This document shows positions 35,079-44,060 of a stretch of DNA of 44,176 bases, piece after piece. The position numbers and the translations under genes are program-made. The stretch is from Azonexaceae bacterium (GTDB lineage Bacteria; Pseudomonadota; Gammaproteobacteria; Burkholderiales; Rhodocyclaceae). Every line of letters begins with the position of its first letter. Position 1 is the first letter of the stretch. The DNA lies in contig SSSZ01000036.1 of assembly GCA_009469675.1 (NCBI GenBank), positions 1 through 44,176 of the forward strand. Reading direction: 5' to 3'. The notes below the pieces were generated by a model. The model did not search any database, was not told where the DNA came from, and saw nothing but the letters and a program-made list of their open reading frames with translations.

Positions 35079-36740
35079 ATGGACAAGATCTGGCTGCAGA
35101 GTTATCCGCCGGGGGTACCGGCCGAAATCAGCATCGACCACTGCCCGTCGCTGGTGGCGTTGTTCGAGGACGCCTGCCGCAAGTATGCCGACAAGGTCGC
35201 CTACATCAGCATGGACAAGACCATGACCTACGGCGAACTCGATGCCCTTTCCCGGGATTTCGCCGGCTGGCTGCAGTCCCTGGGCTTCAAGAAAGGCGAT
35301 CGCGTCGCCCTCATGATGCCCAACCTGCTGCAATACCCGGTGGCGCTTTTCGGCACCTTGCGGGCCGGTTGCGTCGTGGTCAATTGCAACCCCCTGTACA
35401 CGCCGCGGGAACTCGAGCATCAGTTGAAGGATTCGGGGGCGGCGGCGATCGTCATCGTCGAGAATTTCGCTAACACCCTCGAGCAATGCATCGGCAAGAC
35501 CGCGGTGAAGCATGTGGTGGTGACCCCCATGGGCGAGATGCTCGGCTTTCCCAAGGGCCTCCTGGTCAATCTGGTGGTCAAGTACGTCAAGAAACTGGTT
35601 CCCCCCTGGTCGCTGCCCGGTTCCATCGATTTCAGCGCTGCCCTGGCGGCGGGCCGCCGGCACGGCATGACGCCGGTCAGTTTGCGGCACGAGGATCTGG
35701 CCTTTCTGCAGTACACCGGCGGGACGACGGGGGTGTCCAAGGGGGCCATGCTCATCCACGGCAATATCGCCGCCAACGTCATGCAGGCCTATACCTGGAT
35801 CAAGCCCGTGGTGCGGGAGGGTGAGGAGTTCATCATCACGCCCCTGCCGCTTTATCACATCTTCGCCCTGACCGCGAACTGCCTGACCTTTCTCATGATC
35901 GGCGCCCGCAACCTGCTGATTGCCAATCCGCGGGACATTCCGGGTTTCATCAAGGAGTGGTCCAAGTATCCGGTGACGGTGGTGACCGGGGTCAACACCC
36001 TGTTCAACGCCCTGCTCAACAGCCCGGAGTTCGCCAAGCTCGATTTTTCGACCATGAAGGTCACACTGGGCGGTGGCATGGCGGTGCAGGCACCGGTGGC
36101 GGAACGCTGGTCCAAGGTGACGGAAAGCCCCTTGCTGCAGGCCTACGGCCTGACCGAAACGTCCCCGGCGGCGACCATCAATCCGCTTCATCTCAAGGAG
36201 TTCAACGGCTCCATCGGCCTGCCCATATCGTCCACCGAGTGTTCGATCCGCGACGACGGCGGCAAGGAGGTGCCCCGCGGTCAGGTCGGCGAGATTTGCA
36301 TTCGCGGGCCCCAGGTCATGAAAGGCTACTGGCAGCGGCCGGAAGAGACGGCCAATGTGATGTACGGCGACGGTTTCCTGCGGACCGGCGACATGGGGTA
36401 TATCGATTCCCTGGGATTCGTCTTTTTGGTCGATCGCAAGAAGGACATGATCCTGGTTTCCGGATTCAACGTGTACCCCAACGAGGTCGAGGAAGCGGTC
36501 GCCATGCATCCGGGTGTCAGCGACGTGGCCGCCATCGGCGTTGCCGACGACAAATCCGGCGAGGCGGTGAAGATCTTCGTGGTGCGCAAGGATCTCACGG
36601 TGACGCCGGACGAATTGATCGAGCACTGCCGCAAGCTGTTGACCGGCTACAAGGTGCCCAAACACGTCGAATTCCGCGACGACCTGCCGCGCACCAACGT
36701 CGGCAAGATTTTAAGGCGCGCCCTCAAAGAGGGCGGTTGA
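35079..36740 (+). CDS. fadD: Long-chain fatty-acid-CoA ligase
   Basis: The protein is 553 aa from ATG 35079, behind a GGAGGAGGGGAG ribosome-binding region; a TTG at 35052 inside the previous gene is unlikely. Adenylate-forming motifs are intact: P-loop-like [23 protein letters not shown], the [15 protein letters not shown] and [20 protein letters not shown] hinge, and the C-terminal catalytic Lys in TNVGKILRR. It converts long-chain fatty acids, ATP and CoA to acyl-CoA at the inner membrane, committing fatty acids brought in by FadL to beta-oxidation. Length agrees with E. coli FadD (561 aa). Confidence 0.93.
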   Translation: MDKIWLQSYPPGVPAEISIDHCPSLVALFEDACRKYADKVAYISMDKTMTYGELDALSRDFAGWLQSLGFKKGDRVALMMPNLLQYPVALFGTLRAGCVVVNCNPLYTPRELEHQLKDSGAAAIVIVENFANTLEQCIGKTAVKHVVVTPMGEMLGFPKGLLVNLVVKYVKKLVPPWSLPGSIDFSAALAAGRRHGMTPVSLRHEDLAFLQYTGGTTGVSKGAMLIHGNIAANVMQAYTWIKPVVREGEEFIITPLPLYHIFALTANCLTFLMIGARNLLIANPRDIPGFIKEWSKYPVTVVTGVNTLFNALLNSPEFAKLDFSTMKVTLGGGMAVQAPVAERWSKVTESPLLQAYGLTETSPAATINPLHLKEFNGSIGLPISSTECSIRDDGGKEVPRGQVGEICIRGPQVMKGYWQRPEETANVMYGDGFLRTGDMGYIDSLGFVFLVDRKKDMILVSGFNVYPNEVEEAVAMHPGVSDVAAIGVADDKSGEAVKIFVVRKDLTVTPDELIEHCRKLLTGYKVPKHVEFRDDLPRTNVGKILRRALKEGG

Positions 36741-36770
36741 GTCAAAAGAACGAACCATCAAGGAGAACCC

Positions 36771-37721
36771 ATGTCGATTCCCGCTTCGCTGAGGGAGAAA
36801 CTCGCACTGCCTGTGATCTGTGCGCCCATGTTCATCGTTTCCAGCCCGGAACTGGTCATCGCCCAGTGCAAGGGCGGCCTCATCGGCTCGTTTCCGGCCC
36901 TCAACGCCCGGCCCAAGGAGGAACTCGAGGTCTGGCTCGAACGCATCCAGGGCGCCCTGGCCGACGACCCCAAGGCTGCCCCCTTCGCAGTCAACCAGAT
37001 CATCCACCAGTCCAACGAGCGCCTCGAGCACGACATGGACGCCTGCATCAAGCACAAGGTGCCCCTCATCATCACCAGCCTGCGCGCCCCCCACGAAATC
37101 GTGCCGCACGTGCATTCCTACGGCGGCAAGGTCTTCCACGACGTCATCAGCGTGCGCCACGCCGAAAAGGCGCTGGAAGCCGGGGTCGACGGGCTGATCC
37201 TGGTCTGCGCCGGGGCCGGCGGCCATGCCGGCACCTTGAGTCCCTTCGCCCTGGTGGGCGAGATCCGCAAGTTCTACGACGGGCCGATTGCGCTTTCCGG
37301 GGCCATCACCAACGGCCGGGCCATTCTGGCGGCGGAGGCCCTGGGCGCTGATTTCGCCTACGTCGGGACGCGCTTCATCGCCACCCGGGAGGGCAACGCC
37401 AGCCCGGGCTACAAGGCGTGCATCGTCGAATCGAGCGCCGCCGATGTGGTCTACACGCCCTATTTCACCGGCGTGGCGGGCAACTACCTCAAGGGCAGCA
37501 TCGTCGCCGCCGGGCTGGACCCGGACAATCTGCCGAGCAAGGACAAGGATGCCATGAGCTTCGGTTCGGCGGCCGTCGCCGCCAAGGCCTGGAAGGACAT
37601 CTGGGGCGCCGGCCAGGGCGTGGGCACCATCGACGACGTGCCGACCACCGCCGACCTCATCGCCCGCCTGAAGCAGGAATACGCCACCGCCAAGGCTGCC
37701 GTGTGCAGCAACGGCTTCTGA
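36771..37721 (+). CDS. Nitronate monooxygenase family flavoprotein
   Basis: This 316-aa cytoplasmic FMN enzyme has AAGGAG before the ATG. It has the nitronate monooxygenase (2-nitropropane dioxygenase) TIM barrel: VICAPMFIVSSPELVIAQ, NQIIHQSNERLEHD, VDGLILVCAGAGGHAGTLSPFALV, LSGAITNGRAILAAEALGADFAYVGTRFIAT. The GAGGHAG segment with its His is the catalytic/FMN region. The family oxidises alkyl nitronates such as propionate 3-nitronate. It sits in the middle of a fatty-acid degradation unit, so it may instead act on an acyl-derived compound or protect beta-oxidation from nitro-acid inhibitors. Family is firm, role open. Confidence 0.85.
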   Translation: MSIPASLREKLALPVICAPMFIVSSPELVIAQCKGGLIGSFPALNARPKEELEVWLERIQGALADDPKAAPFAVNQIIHQSNERLEHDMDACIKHKVPLIITSLRAPHEIVPHVHSYGGKVFHDVISVRHAEKALEAGVDGLILVCAGAGGHAGTLSPFALVGEIRKFYDGPIALSGAITNGRAILAAEALGADFAYVGTRFIATREGNASPGYKACIVESSAADVVYTPYFTGVAGNYLKGSIVAAGLDPDNLPSKDKDAMSFGSAAVAAKAWKDIWGAGQGVGTIDDVPTTADLIARLKQEYATAKAAVCSNGF

Positions 37722-37734
37722 CCTGGAGAACACC

Positions 37735-37812
37735 ATGATCCCCACACCCACTTCGTCCGTCGCCCTCCGGGGCGCCGCCGCCGCCCTTGGGGCGGCCCGC
37801 CGGGAGGCTTGA
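37735..37812 (+). CDS. Possible small ORF (25 aa) upstream of the acyl-CoA dehydrogenase
   Basis: ATG 37735 has TGGAGAA seven bases before it. The frame runs 25 codons (MIPTPTSSVALRGAAAALG… ending RREA) and stops two bases before the ATG of the next gene. The Ala/Arg-rich sequence and the GC-rich palindromic DNA inside it suggest that it may be a leader or chance frame. Confidence 0.3.
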   Translation: MIPTPTSSVALRGAAAALGAARREA

Positions 37813-37814
37813 CC

Positions 37815-39623
37815 ATGAGCGACTACCGCGCCCCGATTGCCGAAATGCGTTTTGTCATGGACGAACTGGCGGGCTTTCGCGACGTCGCCGTCCAATTGCC
37901 CGAATTTGCCGAAGCCACGCCCGATATGGCCGACGCCATCCTGGAAGAGGCCGGCAAATTCGCCGCCGAGGTGTTGGCCCCCCTCAACCGCGTCGGGGAT
38001 CAGCAGGGCTGCCGGCTGACGCCCGCCGGGGTGGTCACCCCGCCGGGCTGGAAAGAAGCCTACAAGGCCTTCTGCGACGCGGGCTGGAACGGTATCGCCT
38101 GCCCCCCCGACCACGCCGGCCATGGCCAGCCGGATTCCCTGGCCGTGGCCGTCAAGGAAATGGTCTGTTCCGCCAACCTTTCCTTTTCCCTCGGGCCGCT
38201 TCTCACCACCGGCGCCGTCGAGGCCCTGCTGACCTGCGCCAGCGACGAGCTGAAGGCCATCTACCTGGAAAAGATGGTGACCGGCCAATGGACGGGCACC
38301 ATGAACCTGACCGAACCCCAGGCCGGCTCCGACCTCGCCCTCATCCGCAGCCGGGCCGAACCCCAGGCCGACGGCAGCTACCGGATCTTCGGCCAGAAGA
38401 TTTTCATCACCTACGGCGACCACGACATGACGGACAACATCGTCCACCTCGTGCTCGCCCGTCTGCCCGACGCCCCGGCTGGGGTCAAGGGCATTTCCAT
38501 GTTTCTCGTGCCCAAGTTCCTGGTCAATGCCGACGGTTCCCTGGGGGCGCGCAACGACGCCTATTGTGTCTCGATCGAACACAAGCTCGGCATCCATGCC
38601 AGCCCGACCTGCGTCATGGCCTACGGCGACAGCGGCAACCTCGGCGGCGGCGCCGTGGGCTACCTACTGGGCCAACCCAACCGCGGCCTCGAGTACATGT
38701 TCATCATGATGAACGAGGCCCGCCTCGGCGTCGGCCTGCAGGGCGTTGCCCTGGGCGAGCGCGCCTACCAGCAGGCCCTGGCCTACGCCCGGGAGCGCAA
38801 GCAGGGGCGCGACGCCATCACCGGCGAAGCCCTGGTGACCATCGACAAGCACCCCGACATCCGGCGCATGCTGATGTTGATGAAGTGCCGTGTCGAGGCC
38901 TGCCGCGCCATGACCTACTACACCTATGGCCTGATGGATCGGGTGCACGCCCATCCCGATGCCGACGAGAGGAAGCGCCACCTGCTGCTGGCCGAATTCA
39001 TGATCCCCATCGTCAAGGGCGGCAGCACCGAAATGGGCATCGACGTCACCTCGCTGGGGCTGCAGATCCACGGCGGCATGGGGTTCATCGAAGAAACCGG
39101 CGCCGCCCAGCACTGGCGCGATTCCCGCATTACCACCATCTACGAGGGCACCACGGGCATCCAGGCCAACGACCTGATCTTCCGCAAGCTGATGCGCGAC
39201 GGCGGTGAAACCGCCCGCGGCTTCTTCGGCGAGATCGGCGCCACGGCCAAGGCCCTCGCCGCTGCCGAGCGGTCCGAGCTGAAAGCCATCGGCCAGCGCC
39301 TGGGAAGCGCCCTGGAGGCGTGGATCAAGGCCACCGAATGGCTGGGCGCCGCGGCCCGGTCGGACCTGGCCGGCGTTCTCGCCGCCGCCGTGCCCTATCT
39401 CCACCTGGCGGTGACGGTCTGCGGCGGCTGGATGATGGGCCGGGCGGCGTTCGCCGCGGCGGCCAAGTTGGCGGCAGGCGAGGGCGATGCCCGCTTCTAC
39501 GCGAGCAAGATCGCCACGGCCCGCTTCTATGCCGACCAACTGCTGCCCCAGGCCGCCGCCTACGGCGAAACGGTACAGGCCGGCAATGCGGCGCTGGGAG
39601 CGGTCAGCGACGACCTGTTCTGA
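37815..39623 (+). CDS. Acyl-CoA dehydrogenase, DmdC-like
   Basis: The protein is 602 aa from ATG 37815 with GGGAGG ten bases upstream. It is an acyl-CoA dehydrogenase of the ~600-aa class with an extra C-terminal helical domain, like DmdC (3-methylmercaptopropionyl-CoA dehydrogenase). Motifs are TMNLTEPQAGSDLALIRSRA, KIFITYGDHDM, NEARLGVGLQGVAL, QIHGGMGFIEETGA and catalytic Glu444 in TTIYEGTTGIQAND. Most members of this class act on ordinary fatty acyl-CoAs. Last gene of the fatty-acid unit, followed by a terminator. It gives the unit its own first-step enzyme, parallel to FadE. Confidence 0.9.
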   Translation: MSDYRAPIAEMRFVMDELAGFRDVAVQLPEFAEATPDMADAILEEAGKFAAEVLAPLNRVGDQQGCRLTPAGVVTPPGWKEAYKAFCDAGWNGIACPPDHAGHGQPDSLAVAVKEMVCSANLSFSLGPLLTTGAVEALLTCASDELKAIYLEKMVTGQWTGTMNLTEPQAGSDLALIRSRAEPQADGSYRIFGQKIFITYGDHDMTDNIVHLVLARLPDAPAGVKGISMFLVPKFLVNADGSLGARNDAYCVSIEHKLGIHASPTCVMAYGDSGNLGGGAVGYLLGQPNRGLEYMFIMMNEARLGVGLQGVALGERAYQQALAYARERKQGRDAITGEALVTIDKHPDIRRMLMLMKCRVEACRAMTYYTYGLMDRVHAHPDADERKRHLLLAEFMIPIVKGGSTEMGIDVTSLGLQIHGGMGFIEETGAAQHWRDSRITTIYEGTTGIQANDLIFRKLMRDGGETARGFFGEIGATAKALAAAERSELKAIGQRLGSALEAWIKATEWLGAAARSDLAGVLAAAVPYLHLAVTVCGGWMMGRAAFAAAAKLAAGEGDARFYASKIATARFYADQLLPQAAAYGETVQAGNAALGAVSDDLF

Positions 39624-39647
39624 CTGGGCCCGATTGCCTCGGATCTA

Positions 39648-39670
39648 CCCGCCGGGCCGGCGGGTTTTTT
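39648..39670 (+). terminator. Intrinsic terminator of the large fatty-acid unit
   Basis: CCCGCC and GGCGGG form a stem with loop GGGCC, followed by six T. It lies between the convergent acyl-CoA dehydrogenase and hybrid kinase genes. Confidence 0.9.
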
Positions 39671-39689
39671 GTTCCCAGGTCGCCCTGGC

Positions 39690-42656
39690 TCAGGGCGTTG
39701 TCGTCGCCGCGTCGAGCCAGCGGAGCAGGGTGGCGTAGAGTTCGTCGGGTTCGATGGGCTTGCGGATGTGGTCGTTCATCCCGGCCGCCAGGCAGAGATC
39801 CCGATCTTCGTCGAAGACATTGGCGGTGAGGGCGAGAATCGGGGTGGCGGCGCCTCCGGGGTGGGCGCGGATGAGGCGGGCGGCGGCGAGTCCGTCCAGC
39901 ACCGGCATCTGGATATCGAGCAGAATGAGGTCGTAGCTTCCCTTGGCGGCGCGGTCCGCGGCTGCCTGGCCGTCGCCCACGATATCAAGGCAAAGGCCCG
40001 TGCTGCCGAGGAGTTCCCGCGCCACCTCCTGGTTGATCCGGTCGTCTTCGGCGAGCAGGATGCGCTTGCCGCCGTGGCGCCGGGCGAGGGCTTCTTCGGG
40101 CCTGGCGTCGCCGGCGTTGCCGGCGGCGGCACTGGCCTCGCCGTCGGCCCGGCGTAGGCGAACGGTCAGGGCGAAGACGCTGCCGACCCCGACCTCGCTG
40201 CGCACCGTCAGGTCGCCCCCCATCAAACGGGCCAGCCGGCGGGAGATGTAGAGGCCGAGACCGGTGCCGCCGTATTTGCGGGTCGTCGATTCGTCGGCCT
40301 GGCTGAAGGGGCGGAAGAGGCGGGCCAGCTCGTCGTCGTTGAGGCCGATGCCCTGGTCGGCCACGTCAATGCCGAGAAGAACGCTGTGGTTGTCGGCCTC
40401 GACGAGGCGAGCCCGGACCGTCACCCGGCCGCGCTCGGAGAACTTGACGGCGTTGGATAGCAGGTTGAGGAGCACCTGGCCGAGGCGCAGCGGGTCGCCC
40501 CGCAGGTTGACGGGCAGGTCGGCGGCGATCTCCCGGGACAGGGTCAGGCCCTTGGCGGCGGCGCGCTCCTGGACCATGGCCAGGGCGCGGTCGATGACGG
40601 CGGGCACGGCGAAATCATTGTGCTCCAGGGTAATGCGGTCGGCTTCGATCTTCGAAATGTCGAGTACGTCGTTGATGATGTCGAGGAGGTGGTGGGCCGC
40701 GTCGCTGACCTGGAGCAACTGCCGGTTGGCCTTGGGTTCGTCGATCTGCTTTTGCAGAAGGTGGGTGAGGCCGATGATGGCGTTCATCGGGGTGCGGATC
40801 TCGTGGCTCATATTGGCCAGGAAGGTACTTTTTGCCCGATTGGCCGCCTCGGCCGCGTCCTTGGCCTCGGCCAGTTCGGCGGTGCGGGAGAAAACCAGCT
40901 CCTCCAGATGGTGGCGGTGCTGGTGCAGTTCGGCCTCGGCCTTTTTCTGGTCACTGATGTCGTGCACCACGGCAAAGCTGTATTCCTTGCCCCGGTGGGC
41001 GATGTAGTTGGCGGTGACATGGACGGGGAAGATGTGGCCGTCCCGCCGCCGATGGCGGGTTTCGAATTCGTCCACGCCTTTTTCCTTGAGGGTCTGCCAC
41101 CAGACGGCCCATTGCGCCGCCGAAAAATCCGGGTCGAATTCCCAGACGTGCATTCCCGCCAGGGTCTCCCGCGGGTAGCCGATGGCCCGGCAGGCGAAGT
41201 CGTTGGCGTAGTGGACCCGGCCGTCGGGGCCGTTGATTTCGAGGGCGATCCGGCTCTTTTCGATGACCGTCCGGGCGAGCCAGCGTTCGTCTTCGAGTCG
41301 GCGCCGTTCGGTGACGTCGCGGGCCAGGATCATGAAGCGCGGGATTTCGCCGGCCGCCGCCGGCTTGCGCGACACCGCCAGTTCGAACCAGAGCTGCTGG
41401 TCGCCGACTTGCAGGGCATATTCCCGGCCTTTGGAAAACCCTTTTTCGTCGGCTTCGCGAAGGGCGGCCATCTGGCATTCGACGACCTCGGCTGGCAGGA
41501 ATTCGGCTAGGGGCTTGCCCAGCGCGTGGTCGAGGCCGACCGGCAACAAATCGCCGCGGTGGGCATGGTAGCCGTAAAGGAGGCCGTCCTGTCCGACTTC
41601 CCAAAGGACGTCGGGGATCGCGTCGAGGGTGGCCTGGAGCTGGGTCTTGGCGGCGAGGGTTTCGGCTTCCTGGCGCTTGCGTTCGGTGAGATCGAAATGG
41701 GTGCCGACCAGGCGCCGCGGGACGAGGGGCCGGCCCCCGGCATCGACCGCCAGCGTCGCCCGTGACAGGACATCGATCCAGTGGCCGTTCTTGTGGCGCA
41801 TGCGGAATTCGACTTCGAGCTTGTCGCTGCGTCCTTCCAGGTAGTCGGCGACGCTGTCCAGGGTGGGTTGATACATGGCCGGGTCCACCAACCGCGTCCA
41901 GGTCTCGAAACTGTCCGGAAGTTCCTCCGGGCGGTAGCCGAGCATGGCCTTCCAGCGCGGCGAGTAGTAGACCTCGTTGGTTTCCAGATTCCAGTCCCAG
42001 AGGCCGTCGTTGGCACCCTGCAAGGCGAGGTTCAGCCTTTCGCCGGAGACCTGGATCGCCTCCATCTGGTTTTCGATCACCGCACGGCTGCGCCGGTTTT
42101 CCAGGAGGGCCGCCAGCAGCTGGGCGAAGAGGCCAAAGACCTCCGACATCTCGGGGTCGAAGGCTTCGTAGATTCCGCTCCGGTGTGTCGTCGTTCCGGC
42201 CACCACCAGGGCGATGGTGCGGCCGTCCGAATCGGCGCAACGAGCGCCGATGGCCTGCCCGACGGGAAGCCCCGGGGCGAGACCCTGCCCGGTTTGGGCG
42301 TCGATCCGGCAGGCGCGGTTGTTCGGCCAGTCGGGGAGGTCCGCCAGGCCCAGCCCGGCCGGCGCGGGATCGGCGGCGTACCCGGCGGGCAAGCCGAAGG
42401 TGCCGGCCGGCGCGAGCCTTTGGCCATCGCCGTCGAGGTGCCAGAAAATGCCAAATTCAACCTCGAAGATATCCACCACGGCTTCGGCGACCAGGGCCGG
42501 GAATGTTTCCGGCGTCTGCAGGCGCAACGCCCGGGCGTTGAATTCGTGCATCCGGGTCAGCCGCGTCACGGCCCGGTCGAGGCGGTCCCGGGCGTCGATC
42601 AGCTGCTGCTGGATGACGGCATAGGCGGGAGGGACTCGGGGTGTCTGGTCGGCCAT
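39690..42656 (-). CDS. Hybrid sensor histidine kinase (GAF-PAS-PAS-PAS-HisKA-HATPase-REC)
   Basis: This 988-aa protein has no membrane segment, so it is cytoplasmic. After an N-terminal helix come a GAF-like domain (about 50-190) and three PAS domains (about 205-330 with LQGANDGLWDWNLET; 335-455; 465-590 with GPDGRVHYANDFACRAIGYP). The kinase core has His618 in MSHEIRTPMNAIIGL, N-box LLNLLSNAVKFS, DQGIGL and GGTGLGLYISRRLARLMGG. A C-terminal receiver has Asp914 (LILLDIQMPVLDG) and Lys (IRKPIEP). It lies 42 bases after the FIST-domain gene on the same strand. The pairing resembles NahK with NosP in Pseudomonas, where the kinase feeds a phosphorelay. No Hpt protein or output regulator is nearby. 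Confidence 0.93.
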   Translation of the reverse strand: MADQTPRVPPAYAVIQQQLIDARDRLDRAVTRLTRMHEFNARALRLQTPETFPALVAEAVVDIFEVEFGIFWHLDGDGQRLAPAGTFGLPAGYAADPAPAGLGLADLPDWPNNRACRIDAQTGQGLAPGLPVGQAIGARCADSDGRTIALVVAGTTTHRSGIYEAFDPEMSEVFGLFAQLLAALLENRRSRAVIENQMEAIQVSGERLNLALQGANDGLWDWNLETNEVYYSPRWKAMLGYRPEELPDSFETWTRLVDPAMYQPTLDSVADYLEGRSDKLEVEFRMRHKNGHWIDVLSRATLAVDAGGRPLVPRRLVGTHFDLTERKRQEAETLAAKTQLQATLDAIPDVLWEVGQDGLLYGYHAHRGDLLPVGLDHALGKPLAEFLPAEVVECQMAALREADEKGFSKGREYALQVGDQQLWFELAVSRKPAAAGEIPRFMILARDVTERRRLEDERWLARTVIEKSRIALEINGPDGRVHYANDFACRAIGYPRETLAGMHVWEFDPDFSAAQWAVWWQTLKEKGVDEFETRHRRRDGHIFPVHVTANYIAHRGKEYSFAVVHDISDQKKAEAELHQHRHHLEELVFSRTAELAEAKDAAEAANRAKSTFLANMSHEIRTPMNAIIGLTHLLQKQIDEPKANRQLLQVSDAAHHLLDIINDVLDISKIEADRITLEHNDFAVPAVIDRALAMVQERAAAKGLTLSREIAADLPVNLRGDPLRLGQVLLNLLSNAVKFSERGRVTVRARLVEADNHSVLLGIDVADQGIGLNDDELARLFRPFSQADESTTRKYGGTGLGLYISRRLARLMGGDLTVRSEVGVGSVFALTVRLRRADGEASAAAGNAGDARPEEALARRHGGKRILLAEDDRINQEVARELLGSTGLCLDIVGDGQAAADRAAKGSYDLILLDIQMPVLDGLAAARLIRAHPGGAATPILALTANVFDEDRDLCLAAGMNDHIRKPIEPDELYATLLRWLDAATTTP

Positions 42657-42698
42657 GGTCGGTACTCGCTGGATCGGTTCGCTTACCGGATCTGCCCG

Positions 42699-43889
42699 CT
42701 AGTTTCGGTAAAGCGCGGCAAGGGCGGTGGTGTAGTTGTGGTAGGCATTGGCGCCGCCCAAGCGGGCGTATTCGCCGAAGCCGTACATGCCGAGCCAGGG
42801 CGGCGGCGAACCGGCGGGGGAGAAGGGGTGCTGCATGCGGGCCACGAGTTCTTCCTTGATGATGCGGTTGAACAGGCGCCGCCCCCGTGCCAGGCAATCG
42901 GCCTGAAAGACCGCTACTGGTACGCGCCCGCGGGCGCCTGCACGCATGCGGGCGACCATGCGGTCCATGTCGGCGAATATCCTTGCCTCGTCGCGGACGG
43001 TCAGCCAGAGCTCCGTGCCCTCGGGGCACTCGGTGGGGTAGACCATGACCCCGTCGGCCTCCCGATGGGTGACGACGCGCAGCAGGTGGTCGTTGCCGTA
43101 TTCGGCGGCGAGTTCGGGGGGCAAGCGCTCGGCCAGGGCACCGATGGGAATGGTGTCGGCCAGGGTGGCGGTGGCCGGCAACCCCAGGCGGGCCGTGTAG
43201 GCTTGCCAGGCGGGCCGGCCGTCGAGTGTGATGATCCGGTTGCCGGCCGAGTGGGTGACGCGCAAAGGCTCGCCGCTGGCGACGAAGCCGTGGGTCGCCT
43301 GGGTATCGACCTCCAGGGTGGGGTCGGAAAAGCCGACGGCGCAGGCGGCGTGCTCGAAGACCTGCGCGTCTACCGCCTGGTAGGTGGTCAGGCCGCGCAT
43401 GTTGTCCGACGCAGTGGCGCCGAAAATGGTGACCTCCGGCCCCAGCACCGCTTCGATGCCGGCCAGAACCTGGTCGTTGGCGATGTCGATTCCCGGCGCC
43501 AGGAGAAAGACCATGCGGACGCCGGGGTCGGCGGCGTGCAGGCGGGTCGCCAGTTCGACCGCCTTGGCGTAGGCGTTGTGGCCGTAGATACCCTCCACAT
43601 GGGCGACAGCGAACTCCCTGCCGCGTACGGCCATGAGGGCGACGTCTTTCAGGGATTCGCTCACCCCTTCGCGGCCGATGATGCCGGCGCAGGAGGCGCC
43701 CACCACCCGGGCACCCGGGCACTGGCGGCGGATGGGATCGACCAGCTGCCCCAGGTCGTGGCCGACGGAAGCGTGGGCAATGACCAGGTCGCAGTCCTGC
43801 GCTTCGCCGCCCAGGGCGGATTCCAGGCATTCCAGGACGGCCCGCTGCGGATTGACCATCCGCGTACTGGCAGAAAAGAATTCAAGCAT
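42699..43889 (-). CDS. FIST-domain signal-sensing protein (NosP-like)
   Basis: The protein is 396 aa from ATG 43889, with GAGGGGGAA upstream; a longer frame to 43961 lacks such a site. FIST_N occupies the first half (CDLVIAHASVGHDLGQLV, ARVVGASCAGIIGREG, IFGATASDNMRG). FIST_C ends with the typical VAVFQADCLARGRRLF and a final GFGEYARLGGANAYHNYTT. FIST proteins are cytoplasmic ligand sensors. Some, called NosP, bind heme and nitric oxide and control a co-encoded hybrid kinase. Gene order here (FIST, then hybrid kinase) is the same. Heme binding is inferred; several His residues are present but I cannot assign the ligand. Confidence 0.85.
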   Translation of the reverse strand: MLEFFSASTRMVNPQRAVLECLESALGGEAQDCDLVIAHASVGHDLGQLVDPIRRQCPGARVVGASCAGIIGREGVSESLKDVALMAVRGREFAVAHVEGIYGHNAYAKAVELATRLHAADPGVRMVFLLAPGIDIANDQVLAGIEAVLGPEVTIFGATASDNMRGLTTYQAVDAQVFEHAACAVGFSDPTLEVDTQATHGFVASGEPLRVTHSAGNRIITLDGRPAWQAYTARLGLPATATLADTIPIGALAERLPPELAAEYGNDHLLRVVTHREADGVMVYPTECPEGTELWLTVRDEARIFADMDRMVARMRAGARGRVPVAVFQADCLARGRRLFNRIIKEELVARMQHPFSPAGSPPPWLGMYGFGEYARLGGANAYHNYTTALAALYRN

Positions 43890-43999
43890 CGCTGTTCCCC
43901 CTCTTCTGTTTGTTATTGTGGCAGTTCCTAATATAGCACTCGGCGGCCCCGGCCGCCGCAAACGCTGGATCGGCAGTCGGGGCGGCGGGAGAAGGCGAA

Positions 44000-44030
44000 T
44001 TGTCTTTTCCCTGGCCCCGTAATTTATAAT
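44000..44030 (+). promoter_or_regulatory. Possible promoter of the terminal HDOD gene
   Basis: TTGTCT (44000-44005), 19-base spacer and consensus TATAAT (44025-44030), 30 bases before the GTG start. The spacer is long, so strength is uncertain. Confidence 0.4.
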
Positions 44031-44060
44031 CGCCTCCTTTGATCGCCGGCAGGTTTCCCC

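Noticed and set aside
36757-36771. Additional PsrA-like site before the nitronate monooxygenase or fadD
   Set aside because: No AAAC-N4-GTTT match is present there. These genes are spaced as internal operon genes with their own ribosome-binding sites.
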